Assembly (NCBI RefSeq): GCF_003287895.1
Contig: NZ_CP030280.1
Location: 1,867,501 to 1,931,500, forward strand
Length of the DNA: 64,000 bases
Direction of reading: 5' to 3'
Source: Blautia argi
GTDB taxonomy: Bacteria; Bacillota; Clostridia; Lachnospirales; Lachnospiraceae
Positions 25,685 through 34,788 of the stretch are shown here, piece by piece (the first letter of the stretch is position 1; every line of letters starts with the position of its first letter). The position numbers and the translations under genes are program-made. The notes under the pieces are model-generated. The model did no database searches. It was not told where the DNA came from and worked only from the letters and a program-made list of their open reading frames with translations.

Positions 25685-26224
25685 CTATTTTATAAAAAGA
25701 ATACCAAACCACAGAATCTGATTTGCACTTAAGGTAAATTCCATATCATACTTTTCTGCCAATTCTGACACAATAATCCCATGACTCTCTACACACGGGT
25801 GCATTTTCTCAGGAAACCGGCAGGGGAGTCCCTTAGGGAAGGTACATTCTTCGCAGATATCACAGGATTCTGTGGACAATGCCATGCAGGCACTGCCCTG
25901 CTGTCGGATAAATCCTTCTATGGCAGCCGTAATAGCCTCATGCTCTTTTCTGGTAGCCAATGTTTCTTCAAAATTAATCACATCTGAAACTTCGGCAATG
26001 GTGGAAAAGAGAAAACATTCTCTGTAGCTCAGACAGCGCTTCCGACACTCCTCCACGGTTCCCACTGCAGGTGGACAGGCCCAGGTGGAATTATAACGTT
26101 CACATTCCTTTTCGCAAATCCACCTCACCCGGAAAGAAAAGGCAATTTCCTTCGGGTCAAAAAAGGCGTATTGGTATACCGGATACTGGCAGATAAATTC
26201 TTCAATTTCCTCATGTGTAATCAT
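25685..26224 (-). CDS. DUF2284 metal-binding protein
   Basis: 179-aa cysteine-rich protein of the DUF2284 type: WICEKECERYNSTWACPPAVG, then CRKRCLSYREC, then CDICEECTFPKGLPC. The spacing suggests bound iron-sulfur or other metal. Soluble, function unproven. It lies upstream of yqfC in the same direction with a 33-nt gap and could share that transcript. The DUF2726 gene is divergent from it. Confidence 0.88.
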   Translation of the reverse strand: MITHEEIEEFICQYPVYQYAFFDPKEIAFSFRVRWICEKECERYNSTWACPPAVGTVEECRKRCLSYRECFLFSTIAEVSDVINFEETLATRKEHEAITAAIEGFIRQQGSACMALSTESCDICEECTFPKGLPCRFPEKMHPCVESHGIIVSELAEKYDMEFTLSANQILWFGILFIK

Positions 26225-26237
26225 TTTTCTTTTCTCC

Positions 26238-26266
26238 TTGCATTTTTCTTTGGAATCCTTTATAAT
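26238..26266 (+). promoter_or_regulatory. Promoter of the DUF2726 gene
   Basis: TTGCAT (26238-26243), 17 bp, TATAAT (26261-26266) on the plus strand, about 50 bp before the start codon. Confidence 0.75.
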
Positions 26267-26314
26267 AAAATATATCGAACATACATTCGCTTTATTCTAC
26301 GGAGGTACTTACAG

Positions 26315-26767
26315 ATGAATCCACTTTCTTATATACTGGGCAGCGTTCTGTTGCTGCTACTGATCCTGTTTTTTGTCCTGCTGCACAAGAGAAATTATTA
26401 CCCCTATGCAGCAAAACACCTGCTTACCAAAAGAGAATATCGTTTCTACCTCCTCTTAAAGGAAGTTGCAGATGAATACCATTATATCATATGTCCCAAG
26501 GTTGGTGTCAAAGATTTGCTGGCTGTCACGGACAAAAAGCAATATATGAAATATTTTCACAAAATCGCCCAGAAGCATGTAGATTTTGTCATTTGTGATA
26601 AGGACTTGTATGTACTTTTCGCCATTGAACTGGACGACACCACCCACGAAACAAAAGACGCCAAAAGAAGGGATCACTTAAAAAACAAAGCCTTTGCTGC
26701 TGCGGGAATTCCTCTAAAACGAATCACAGACATTGACAAACGGCAGATACGTCGACTGTTTCGCTAA
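26315..26767 (+). CDS. DUF2726 domain membrane protein
   Basis: 150 aa: one N-terminal membrane helix (LSYILGSVLLLLLILFFVLL) and a DUF2726 domain, a nuclease-like fold related to restriction-endonuclease-type proteins: LTKREYRFYLLLKEV, ICPKVGVKDLL, HVDFVICDKDLYVLFAIELDD, then AAAGIPLKRI. The D...E-x-D pattern fits, but activity is unknown. The open frame reaches back to 26171; ATG 26315 is chosen because GGAGG stands 9 nt before it and a promoter lies upstream. It converges on the sbcC end, which is 10 nt away. Confidence 0.85.
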   Translation: MNPLSYILGSVLLLLLILFFVLLHKRNYYPYAAKHLLTKREYRFYLLLKEVADEYHYIICPKVGVKDLLAVTDKKQYMKYFHKIAQKHVDFVICDKDLYVLFAIELDDTTHETKDAKRRDHLKNKAFAAAGIPLKRITDIDKRQIRRLFR

Positions 26768-26777
26768 TCCATGGAAC

Positions 26778-29700
26778 TCAGGCTTCTTCTATCCGTACCT
26801 TACTGCCGCCTTCTCCCAGCCTTGCAGGCTCTACAATCAGATGCATGGGAATCCTTGCCTTAATCTCCTCCACATGGGTAATGATTCCCACACTTCTTTT
26901 TCTATTTCTGATTTTTTCCAACGCTTCCATCACCACTTCCAGACACGATTCGTCCAGTGTACCAAAGCCCTCGTCTAAAAAGAAGAATTCCAGAGGAGCT
27001 GCTCCTTTCATCTGAATCTGGGATGAGAGAGCAAGAGCAAGGGCAAGGGAAGCCATAAACGTTTCTCCTCCCGACAAGGTAGAAGCCGGTCTGGAAACTC
27101 CACCATTTTTGTAATCCCGTATAATAAACAGACCGTTTCCGTCTGTTTCCAAACCATAGCTGCCCCCTGTCATTTCTTTTAGCTGCACATTTGCCTCTCT
27201 GGAAACATATTCCAGATAATACCGGGATACATATTCCACAAAACGTTTTCCTCGAAACAGCCCTTCCAGTTCTGCCAGAATATCCAGCTTATGCAGAATT
27301 TCTTTCTGTTCTGTTTCCAGCTTTTCCTTTTCTTTCAATGCTTTAGTCAAATGGCAAATCTGCTGTTTCAGACTTCCCAGTTCCCGGTTTCCCCCGGCAT
27401 TTTCCTCTTCCAGACTCCTGACCTTTTCTTTTAGAACTTTAAGGGGTATCTCCAAAGTGGGAAGAACTCTCCTCTGCTTCTGGATTTCTTCTAAGCGCAC
27501 TTGCAGCTTCATACAGGTTTCTCTATACGTTTCTATCTGCTTTCTCAGCTGCAGCAGTTGGTCTTCCTCTCTTTGATACAGCACAATCCAGCTTTCCTCT
27601 GCGATGCCGTATTCCTGCATTTTTTCCTGTAAAATCTTCTGTTTTCTACAAAACTCCGCCTCCAGAGCTTCTAAAAGTGCTTCTCCGGCTGCAAAGTCAC
27701 GGCTGACGGCTTCCAGCTCTCTTGTCAGGCTTTCTGCCCGCTTCTGAACCTCTGCATAGTCTTTCCGAATTTTCTCCGTCTTTTCCCGGAGTTCTCTGCA
27801 CCGCTTTTCAGGTTCTTTGCAGGAACCGGCCTTTGCCTGTACCTGTTTTTCCAGCTCTTCGATTCTCTCTGTCTGCTTTGCCAGCGTGATCTCCAGACGG
27901 GCTTTTTCCTCCTTTATCCCCTGAATCAGTCCCTCCCCCTTTTCCTTATTTTGTACCCGGGCAGTAATGGCAGCCTCCAAAAGCTTTATTTGCTGCTGTT
28001 TTTCCTCCCGGATACGATTTTTCTCCTGTAAATTTTCATAGGCAATTTCAAAATCCTGCACCTGGCTTTTTTTCTTTAATTCTGAAAGCTTTTGAATTTC
28101 CTGCTCTTCCTCTTTTTTCAAAAGACGAATTTCTTCCTGCATTTCCTGTTCCCTGGTTGTTTGATGTACCTGTTCCGCTTCTGCCCTTGTTTTTTTTGTC
28201 TGTAAATCCAACAGTGCCTCTTCCAGTTTTTCACGGCTCTTTTCCTTTAAAAGAAGCTGCTCTTCCAGGAAAGTCCTCAATCTTCTTCTTTCCAGCAGTC
28301 CCTCTTCCAGCTTCGGCAGATTTTCTTCTAACCATTTTTTATTTAAAAGCTGCAGGCTCCCCATAGTCTCCCCGGCTTTTTCTTCTCCCTTTTTCACCAG
28401 CGCTTCCAGGCGGGAAATCTCCGCATATACTTTCTGAAGCTTCTTTTCTGTCTCTTCTCTTTTTCCGTTGTAATCCGGGAACTTTCTTCCTGCTCAAAAT
28501 GAGCGCCGCTTTTTTCGTGATGAATGCTGCCACACACCGGGCAGGGCTGTCCTTCCCTAAGTTCAAGTGCCAGAATTGATGCCAGATGTTCCAGATACCG
28601 TTTCTCCCATATCTGTTTTTCTTTTTGGCAGATTTCCAGTTCTTCCTTTCTTTCTGCCTGCTCTTTTTTATAAATCCTGCACTGTTTTTCCTGCTCTTCT
28701 ATTTCCTGCTGCAGGTGTCTTGCCTTTTCCTGTTCTGCTTTTACTGTTAAAACATATTCTGTTTCTTTCTCTGCATCAGGAAGCGCTCTCTGCTGTTTTT
28801 GCAAATCCTTTGTTTCTTTTTCCAGTACCTGTCTTTCTTTTTCCTTCTGCTCTGTCTGTTCCTTTATCACCGCATATTGCTTCTGTGATTCTTGCCTTTT
28901 CTGCACAAGTTCCTCAAGGCGGGTCTGCAAAGTTTCTCTGCGTGCAGTCTTTTCTTTTACTTTTCCGCAAAGACGGTATCCCTCTCCGATTTCCTGCTGC
29001 TTCCCGGCAGAAACTGTATTTGCCTCTGCTTCCACAGCAATCTGTTCTTTCTGCGCTTTGCGAGCTTCTATGTCCTGCAAAAGCTTTTCCATTTTCAGAT
29101 TCGATTCTTCTAATCTCGCGGCAGTCTGCAAAAGTCTTTCTCTGGTTTCTTTCTTCCCGGTTTCTTCTCTGCGAAGCTGTGTTAAAAGAGAAGCCGCTTC
29201 TGCAAGTCTTTCCATCTCTATCTGCAAAGCAGGTAATTCTTCCTGCACCTGCGTCTGAAGGCTCTGTCTGACTGCCTTTATTTCCTTTTCCTCTTTCTGT
29301 TTCTCCTCCAGCATATTTCTTTGCAATTCCTGCTTTTTACATGCTGATGTCCAGTCAGCTTCTGCTTCTTTCGCCTCTTTGCTAAAAGCTTTTAAAGCAT
29401 TGGCCTTTTCTGCCATCTGCTCCTCGTTTTGCAGGTTCTGTATTTCAGCTTCCCTCTCCTTTTGTCTGCCTGCCTCCAAACACAATGCTTCATACTCGGC
29501 TTCCAGGGCGGCAGCTTTTTCTCCCTGCTCCAGCCTTTTACGGGTTTCTTTTAATTCCTCTTCTTTTTCTGACGCCAGTGCCTTCTGTTCTGCCTCCCTT
29601 TTTAGCAATCTTTGCAAATCTTCCTGCTCTATTTCCTGATACCGGGACATCGCTCCCTCTTTTTCCTGCCATTTCCCATTCCACAGGGACGCTCTCTCTT

Positions 29701-30253
29701 TTACCAAAACTGCCATCTGCTCTCCGTATTTTTCCAGATGAAACAGTCTCTCCAGCATTTTATTTCGCTCCATTCCCTCCAGCTTCAAAAATTCCGAAAA
29801 CTTCCCCTGAGGAAGCACAACGGTACGGAAAAAATCTTCTTTTGACAGTCCCAGCACTTCTCTGCATTTCTCATTTACAACGCTCACCTTATCTGCCAGA
29901 ATCTCTGCATTTCCTTCCGTCAGCTCCGCAAACCGCGCGCTGTGGCTGCGAATAGCTCCTTCCTTTGAGCGTTTAAAACTTCGAAACACCTGATAAATCC
30001 GTTCTTTCTTTTCTTTCACAGAAAACGTGTATTCCACAGTTCCTCTCTCTGCATTTACATTGATAAAATTCGTGCTGTTTCTGGCAGTGGTTCCATAAAG
30101 AGCCAGAGTCATACCGTCTAAAATACTGCTCTTTCCACTTCCCGTAGGACCGAAAATTCCAAACAGTCCCTGACTGGACAGCGCCTGAAAATCGATTTCC
30201 TGCTCTTCTAAAAAGCTGTTAATCCCCCTGATTTTCATTCGGATTGGTTTCAT
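26778..30253 (-). pseudogene. sbcC: Exonuclease subunit SbcC, apparent frameshift
   Basis: SbcC is the SMC-like ATPase of the SbcCD nuclease, which cuts hairpins and protein-blocked DNA ends. Walker A GPTGSGKSS is near residue 38 and long coiled coils follow. One zinc hook CPVCG lies near 28530, and a second coiled coil leads to signature LSGGETFMASLALAL and Walker B FFFLDEGFGTLD. The first frame stops at 28394 after KRW; the matching continuation (REETEKKLQKVYAEISRLE) is in another frame. Adding one G to GGG at 28477-28479 (plus strand) joins them into a protein of about 1150 aa. Each half remains long and otherwise intact, so the change is recent or a sequence error. The start overlaps sbcD by 35 nt. 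Confidence 0.85.
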
Positions 30254-31457
30254 ACTCTGCCTCCTTTTCCATAATATCTCGCAGCATATCCAAAATCTCC
30301 TGCTCCGGAGCTACGCCCTTTTTTTCCATGTAATAACCGAGAAACAGTTCTTCAAAGCTCTTTTGTGCAAAGGCAGTCATACCCACCTCTGTCTGTTGTG
30401 CAGGAAACACAGGAAGCACTTCCAAAATATCTTCTTTGTATTTTTTCAGTTCCTTTAGCTGTTCCTCCCGTATATAGGTATCTGTATAAATCTGCAAATA
30501 CACATAGCAGGCACGCTCCCGGTTTTCCATACATTTCTCCAGAGCTTCCTCATAACTTCTGCAAACCCATTTTTCAATAGGCTTTGGATTATCCAGATAC
30601 AATTCTTGCACCTGAGCTTCCATGCCTGGGTGCAACTCTATCAGACAGCACTGTTTTGCGACCACTGTTTCCTGCAGACGGTAGGGAAGAAGGGAACCAC
30701 TGTAGCGAATTCTTCCCTTGCTCCCCACGACCTTTTGCGGTCTGTGGACGTGTCCAAGAGCAACATACTGTGCGCTTTTTGGAAAGACTTCCGGAGGCAG
30801 CAGATAACTGTTTCCAAGCATCATTCCCTGTTCAGAGCCATCTTTTACGCTTCCCAGAGTAAACACATGGCTCATCAGCAGATTTACTGTGTCCTTCTGA
30901 TACCAGCGTGCTTTCCGGGTAAAAAGGTCCTCCAGTTTTTGGGCATAATTTTTTGCCTCTTTTTCTTCTTCCTCCCCGGATTGATAAAAAACCTCATTCA
31001 GGGATTTCTCACTTAAATAAGGGACACAGACAAAAACTCCTTTCTCCTCTTTATGATAAAAAGAAAAAACGCCCTCTTCCAAAGAAGTAAGCTCAAACTT
31101 TCCGTATTTTCCGGAGGGAATCCTGGTTCTGGGTGTGCCGTAAATGACAATTCCATGTTCTTTTACAAGAGGCGCAATGGCTTCCAGTCTGGAGGGCTGG
31201 TCATGATTCCCTGCTATCAGCACCACAAGCCGTTCCCCATTTGCACTTAAATCCTTTAAAGTCTGATATAAAAGGGCTTCCGCTCCGGCAGAAGGGTGAC
31301 TGTTATCGAAAATATCCCCTGCAATACAGACCATGTCTGCCTGGTTTTCCTCTGCCATACGAACCAACTGCCCCAATACGACTTCCTGCTCCTTTAATCG
31401 ACTTTTTCCTTCTAAAAGCTTTCCAATATGCCAATCTGCGGTATGTAATATTTTCAT
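30219..31457 (-). CDS. sbcD: Exonuclease subunit SbcD
   Basis: Mre11-type metallophosphatase nuclease. 412 aa with the phosphodiesterase motifs KILHTADWHIGK, CIAGDIFD, LIAGNHDQPSR and VALGHVHRPQ in order, then the capping domain. It should pair with SbcC. The reading frame is complete. The SD is weak (GAGAG). An IS lies 23 bp upstream of the start codon, between it and the probable original promoter, so expression may be altered. Confidence 0.95.
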   Translation of the reverse strand: MKILHTADWHIGKLLEGKSRLKEQEVVLGQLVRMAEENQADMVCIAGDIFDNSHPSAGAEALLYQTLKDLSANGERLVVLIAGNHDQPSRLEAIAPLVKEHGIVIYGTPRTRIPSGKYGKFELTSLEEGVFSFYHKEEKGVFVCVPYLSEKSLNEVFYQSGEEEEKEAKNYAQKLEDLFTRKARWYQKDTVNLLMSHVFTLGSVKDGSEQGMMLGNSYLLPPEVFPKSAQYVALGHVHRPQKVVGSKGRIRYSGSLLPYRLQETVVAKQCCLIELHPGMEAQVQELYLDNPKPIEKWVCRSYEEALEKCMENRERACYVYLQIYTDTYIREEQLKELKKYKEDILEVLPVFPAQQTEVGMTAFAQKSFEELFLGYYMEKKGVAPEQEILDMLRDIMEKEAEYETNPNENQGD

Positions 31458-31472
31458 AAAACTGCTCTCTCT

Positions 31473-31480
31473 ATTTTAAA
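31473..31480. repeat. Target-site duplication, left copy
   Basis: ATTTTAAA immediately left of the IS end; an identical copy lies at 33353-33360. An 8-bp duplication is typical of the IS6 and ISL3 groups. Confidence 0.9.
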
Positions 31481-31629
31481 GGTAGTGTCAAAAACTACCC
31501 ATTTTTTATTGTTTAAATCTATTAAAAACCTTGATTTTTAGGGAAATCTGCAATAAAAAGAGCATTGACCTCCCTTTTTTGGTATAATGTCAATCGCCAA
31601 ACCAACATCCCCGAAAGGAGCCAATGCTC

Positions 31630-33078
31630 ATGGACATTATACAATACTTACTTTCTTTTATTCAATACCAACACCAACAAATCTGCTGGCTTTTAAATTT
31701 TATCTGCAGATATATCCTCTTAAACAGTGGGCTTTCGATGATTCTCATTCTCCCAAATATCAAAAATTCAAAGTTGATGAACTTCCGGTCATTAAAACCT
31801 TTGTCAAACAGGACTGGCAATTCCTTCTAGAATACTATACATGGAAGTATCACAAATCACTCAAACCAGTGCAACGACGCAATGGAAAATCCATTCCTGA
31901 AGATACCATCTGCCCCTTATGCGGTGCTCCACACCATTTCATCTATGACAACAATGGTGGAAACGGACAATACCAGTGTAAAGTTTGTGGTCAGACTTTC
32001 ATCTCAGGTGAAGTAGCTTCTGCACCTGTTCGTTTCATCTGCCCTCACTGTGGTAAGACCCTTGTAGCTAAAAAAGATCGCAAGTTCTTTCGTATACATA
32101 AATGTGTAAATCCGAAATGTCCTTATTATCTGCACAATCTCAAAAAAGTTGAGAAGAAGGATCTAAAAGAGGACTATGGCAAAAATAAATATAAACTCCA
32201 TTACATCTACCGTGAATTCACTGTAGATTTCTTTACCATGGATTTAAATTCACTACCTAAGAATGCTTCATCCTTAAAATTTTCCAAACACAACGCACAC
32301 GTCATGTCTCTTTGCCTGACCCTACATATCAACCTTGGATTATCTCTAAGAAAAACATCCCAAGCACTAAAAGACCTTTACAACATCAGCATCTCCCATC
32401 AGCAGATTGCTAACTATTGCAAAACTGCGGCTGTTTGCATTAAGCCCTTTGTGATCATTATGACTATAAAACAGGAGATGTTTTACCGCTGATGAAACCT
32501 ATATCAAAGTAAGAGGAATCAAAGCTTATATCTGGTTTATCATGGATGCTGCAAGTCGTTCTATCATCGGATACCAGGTCTCAGACAACCGAAGTGTCGG
32601 TCCCTGTATCCTTGCAATGAGAATGGCTTTTCGACATCTCACAGAACTACCGAAAAAATTTAAATTCATTGCAGATGGATATAGTGCATATCCACTAGCT
32701 GCCATGGAGTTTGCTAAAAAATTTAAAGATGATTTTAAATTTACCATCACACAGGTTATCGGTTTAACCAATGATGACGAAGTTTCAAAAGAATTTCGTC
32801 CTTATAAACAGATGATCGAACGTCTCAATCGCACCTACAAAGTTTCCTACCGAACTACCAATGGTTTTGATAATTATGAAGGTGCCAATTACGATTTAGC
32901 CTTATGGGTTGCTTACTATAATTTTCTGCGCCCACACAAGCACAATCATTATCAGGTACTCAACAAAGCTGATATGCTAAATGGCGCTGATAATATGCCA
33001 GGTAAATGGCAACTGCTCATTTTCTTAGGACAACAGACCATCTTAAACCTTCAAACTGAAAGTTCTAATTGTTCTTAG
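31630..33078 (+). pseudogene. IS6-like DDE transposase with zinc ribbons, three frameshifts
   Basis: The concept protein starts MDIIQYLLSFIQYQ and continues PLKQWAFDDSHSPKYQ, then has two zinc ribbons (CPLCGAPHHF...CKVCG and CPHCG...CVNPKCP) and a helix-turn-helix (LGLSLRKTSQALKDLYNIS). The DDE core has D in TADETYIKVRG, D in FIADGYSAY and E in KQMIERLNRTYK, and ends YNFLRPHK. Reading requires one added base at about 31716 (ATCCTC), one at about 32451 (GTGATC) and one in TTTT at about 32480. As written the element cannot make its own transposase. All three changes are one-base losses, so sequence error must also be considered. Confidence 0.85.
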
Positions 33079-33088
33079 ATTCCGAGCC

Positions 33089-33271
33089 TGAGGTAATATA
33101 TCCAGCCATCGAAAGCAACGCTTTCGGCTTGCCCTTGATGGCACGCAAAAGAACTGCTACACTGCTGTATTCGACGGAAGAAGTTCTAACTGTTCTTGAG
33201 TTCTTCGCCGTCGGTGATTTATCTACAGCAGTTCTTTTGCGTGCTGTCAAGGGTGGCGTAAACTTACCTCA
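33089..33271. repeat. Large nested inverted repeat in the IS 3' region
   Basis: Nested arms: TGAGGTAA (33089-33096) with TTACCTCA (33264-33271); a 27-bp arm at 33132-33158 with 33227-33253 (25 of 27 paired); and CGACGG (33172-33177) with CCGTCG (33208-33213). A separate small hairpin CGAAAGC-AAC-GCTTTCG is at 33110-33126. The motif GTTCTAAYTGTTCTT occurs at 33062 and again at 33183, about 120 bp apart. Both strands show short spurious frames because of the symmetry. It may protect the element from readthrough or act in transposition. Confidence 0.85.
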
Positions 33272-33352
33272 AACTAACATATCTGCAATTTTCAAGGTTC
33301 ATCTGAGCCTTTTTCTTATCGCTCAGTTTTTCATAACTCAGTTGACACTACC

Positions 33353-33360
33353 ATTTTAAA
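33353..33360. repeat. Target-site duplication, right copy
   Basis: ATTTTAAA immediately right of the IS end, identical to 31473-31480. Confidence 0.9.
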
Positions 33361-33386
33361 ATTCAAATTTTCAGTTACTGTTTTTA

Positions 33387-33416
33387 AGTATAGCATTGCT
33401 GTGTGGCAAAAGACAA
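33387..33416 (-). promoter_or_regulatory. Probable original sbcDC promoter, now cut off by the IS
   Basis: On the minus strand TTGTCT (33411-33416), 18 bp, TATACT (33387-33392). With the IS and one duplicate removed it would lie about 50 bp before the sbcD start codon. At present about 1.9 kb of IS DNA separates them. Identified by eye. Confidence 0.5.
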
Positions 33417-33438
33417 TAATGCTTTTTTTGGAAAAAGG

Positions 33439-33447
33439 TGTTATAAT
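33439..33447 (+). promoter_or_regulatory. Extended -10 promoter of lgt
   Basis: TGTTATAAT (TG-n-TATAAT) about 40 bp before the lgt start; no good -35 is visible. It lies right of the IS and is not disturbed by it. Confidence 0.55.
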
Positions 33448-33486
33448 GGGGAAATAAAATCTAACAGAAGAAAGTGAGTAAAAATT

Positions 33487-34242
33487 ATGAAAAATGATTT
33501 ATTCTCCATAGGTCCTTTCACCATACATGGATACGGACTTATGATTGCCTTGGGCATTGTGGTGTGTGTCATCATGGGAACCTACCGTGCGAAAAAACAT
33601 GGATACAAGGAAGACGCAGTTCTGGACATTGCTATTTTCAGCGTCCTCGCCGGTTTTCTTGGCGCAAAACTTTTGTTTGTACTGGTAGAATTCGACCGTT
33701 TTCTGGAAAATCCCATGCAGGTGTTGGGTTCTGAGGGCTTTGTGGTATACGGAGGAATCATTGCCGGTGTCCTTGCCGCTGTTCTGTACTGCCGCATCAA
33801 AAAGCTTTCCTTTTTGGAATACTTTGACTTACTGGCTCCCTCTGTTTCCATTGCGCAGGGGTTTGGACGAATCGGGTGTTTTCTGGCAGGTTGTTGTTAC
33901 GGACGGGAAACCCATGCATTCTGGGGCGTCACCTTTCCGGAAGGGAGTTTTGCCCCGGCAGGAGTTCCTCTGATTCCCACACAGCTCTTATCCTCTGCAG
34001 GGGATTTTGCCATTACAGGAATCCTGCTGCTCTATAGCAAACACAGCAAACAAAAGGGCAATACCGGCGCCTTGTATTTGCTGCTTTATGGAATCGGGCG
34101 TTTTCTGGTAGAATTCCTCCGTTCTGATGACAGAGGAACCGTAGGTATCCTCTCTACTTCTCAGTTTATCTCCATAGGCATTGTGCTTCTTGCCATATTG
34201 ATGTTTTGGAGAAACTCTGTGAGAAAAAAGAAAGAAGAGTAA
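33487..34242 (+). CDS. lgt: Prolipoprotein diacylglyceryl transferase
   Basis: Moves diacylglycerol from phosphatidylglycerol to the lipobox cysteine of prolipoproteins, so it is needed for TrpX and the other lipoproteins in this window. 251 aa with about seven membrane helices, the phosphatidylglycerol-binding segment GFGRIGCFLAGCCYG and the conserved RFLVEFLRSDDRG near the end. Complete, with a hairpin terminator 35 nt downstream. It is one of the few plus-strand genes. Confidence 0.96.
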   Translation: MKNDLFSIGPFTIHGYGLMIALGIVVCVIMGTYRAKKHGYKEDAVLDIAIFSVLAGFLGAKLLFVLVEFDRFLENPMQVLGSEGFVVYGGIIAGVLAAVLYCRIKKLSFLEYFDLLAPSVSIAQGFGRIGCFLAGCCYGRETHAFWGVTFPEGSFAPAGVPLIPTQLLSSAGDFAITGILLLYSKHSKQKGNTGALYLLLYGIGRFLVEFLRSDDRGTVGILSTSQFISIGIVLLAILMFWRNSVRKKKEE

Positions 34243-34276
34243 ACCAACTCCATAGAAATTTCAAAATTCCATAAAA

Positions 34277-34329
34277 AACCTTCAAGCGAATAGAAAACTG
34301 AATTATTCGCTTGAAGGTTTCTTTTTTTA
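34277..34329 (+). terminator. Terminator of lgt
   Basis: A stem of about 16 bp (AACCTTCAAGCGAATA with TTATTCGCTTGAAGGTT) is followed by TTCTTTTTTT. It also faces the end of the DUF4276 remnant on the other strand. Confidence 0.9.
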
Positions 34330-34337
34330 TGTATCTG

Positions 34338-34776
34338 TCATGCCGCTTCAATTCTTATCTGAAGTTCATTTAAAAACCTTTGAAAACTTGGTGACAGATT
34401 TTCTTCTAAATTTAAAACACTTCCTATTTTATCTGCCCATTCACATTTTGCTTTTCCCGTTTCACTATAACTATTTCTGGATTTCTTTTGTAAAGCAGCC
34501 AATCCTCCCGGATATACCATATTTGCCAGAACTTGCCATGTATCACATATTCCTTAAAGATTGGTCGAAACCTCTTAAGTATACCCGGAGATTATTTAAC
34601 AAATTCCCCCCTTTTCGCTCTTGTAAACTACCCTTTGTCGGTAAATGTCCAATACCTCTAAAAGATTTTGTATCAAAACCAATATATTTATTTTTGTATT
34701 TTGCCTGTAGCTTTTCCATGATATGGTTTACTATAATTTCCGTTGAACTGTCTTCTATCAAAAACTGAAAATACAT
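34338..34776 (-). pseudogene. DUF4276 family protein (putative Toprim-like effector), internally deleted
   Basis: The first 77 residues match the start of DUF4276 proteins (YFQFLIEDSSTEIIVNHIM, then GIGHLPTKG, LRGFDQSLRNM) and stop at 34543. Just after the break, in another frame, the usual end of the family resumes (CDTWQVLANMVYPGGLAAL, then GKAKCEWADKIG and SPSFQRFLNEL) to a stop at 34338. The central part, which in intact members holds the acidic Toprim-like residues and a WLLGD-type motif, is missing (about 80 residues). It starts 12 nt after the AAA ATPase gene with SD AGGAG, so it was the second gene of a two-gene unit. ATATG at the junction may be a short-repeat scar (inference). Confidence 0.8.
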
Positions 34777-34788
34777 ACTTCTCTCCTG

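Larger units (their letters stand above)
31481..33352 (+). mobile_element. Insertion sequence, 1872 bp, with DDE transposase and internal palindrome
   Basis: Ends are GGTAGTGTCAA inverted repeats (11 bp perfect: 31481-31491 and 33342-33352), flanked by perfect 8-bp direct repeats ATTTTAAA. It carries one transposase gene broken by three one-base deletions, an extended -10 promoter (TGGTATAAT at about 31580-31588) and a 3' non-coding part with a large nested palindrome. The exact duplication indicates insertion without later rearrangement. The family is uncertain: the DDE domain and 8-bp duplication resemble IS6, but the element is about twice as long and the transposase has zinc ribbons. It sits between sbcD and lgt. 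Confidence 0.93.

Noticed and set aside
28567..29271. 234-codon plus-strand frame opposite sbcC
   Set aside because: Leucine/proline-rich shadow of coiled-coil codons on the other strand.
33062..33197. Repeated GTTCTAAYTGTTCTT as a possible CRISPR-like repeat
   Set aside because: Only two copies, part of the nested palindrome, no spacers or cas genes. I saw no CRISPR array in the window.
33065..33359. Short frames on both strands at the IS 3' end (MARKRTAT and MTARKRTAV)
   Set aside because: They are mirror images caused by the palindrome, not genes.
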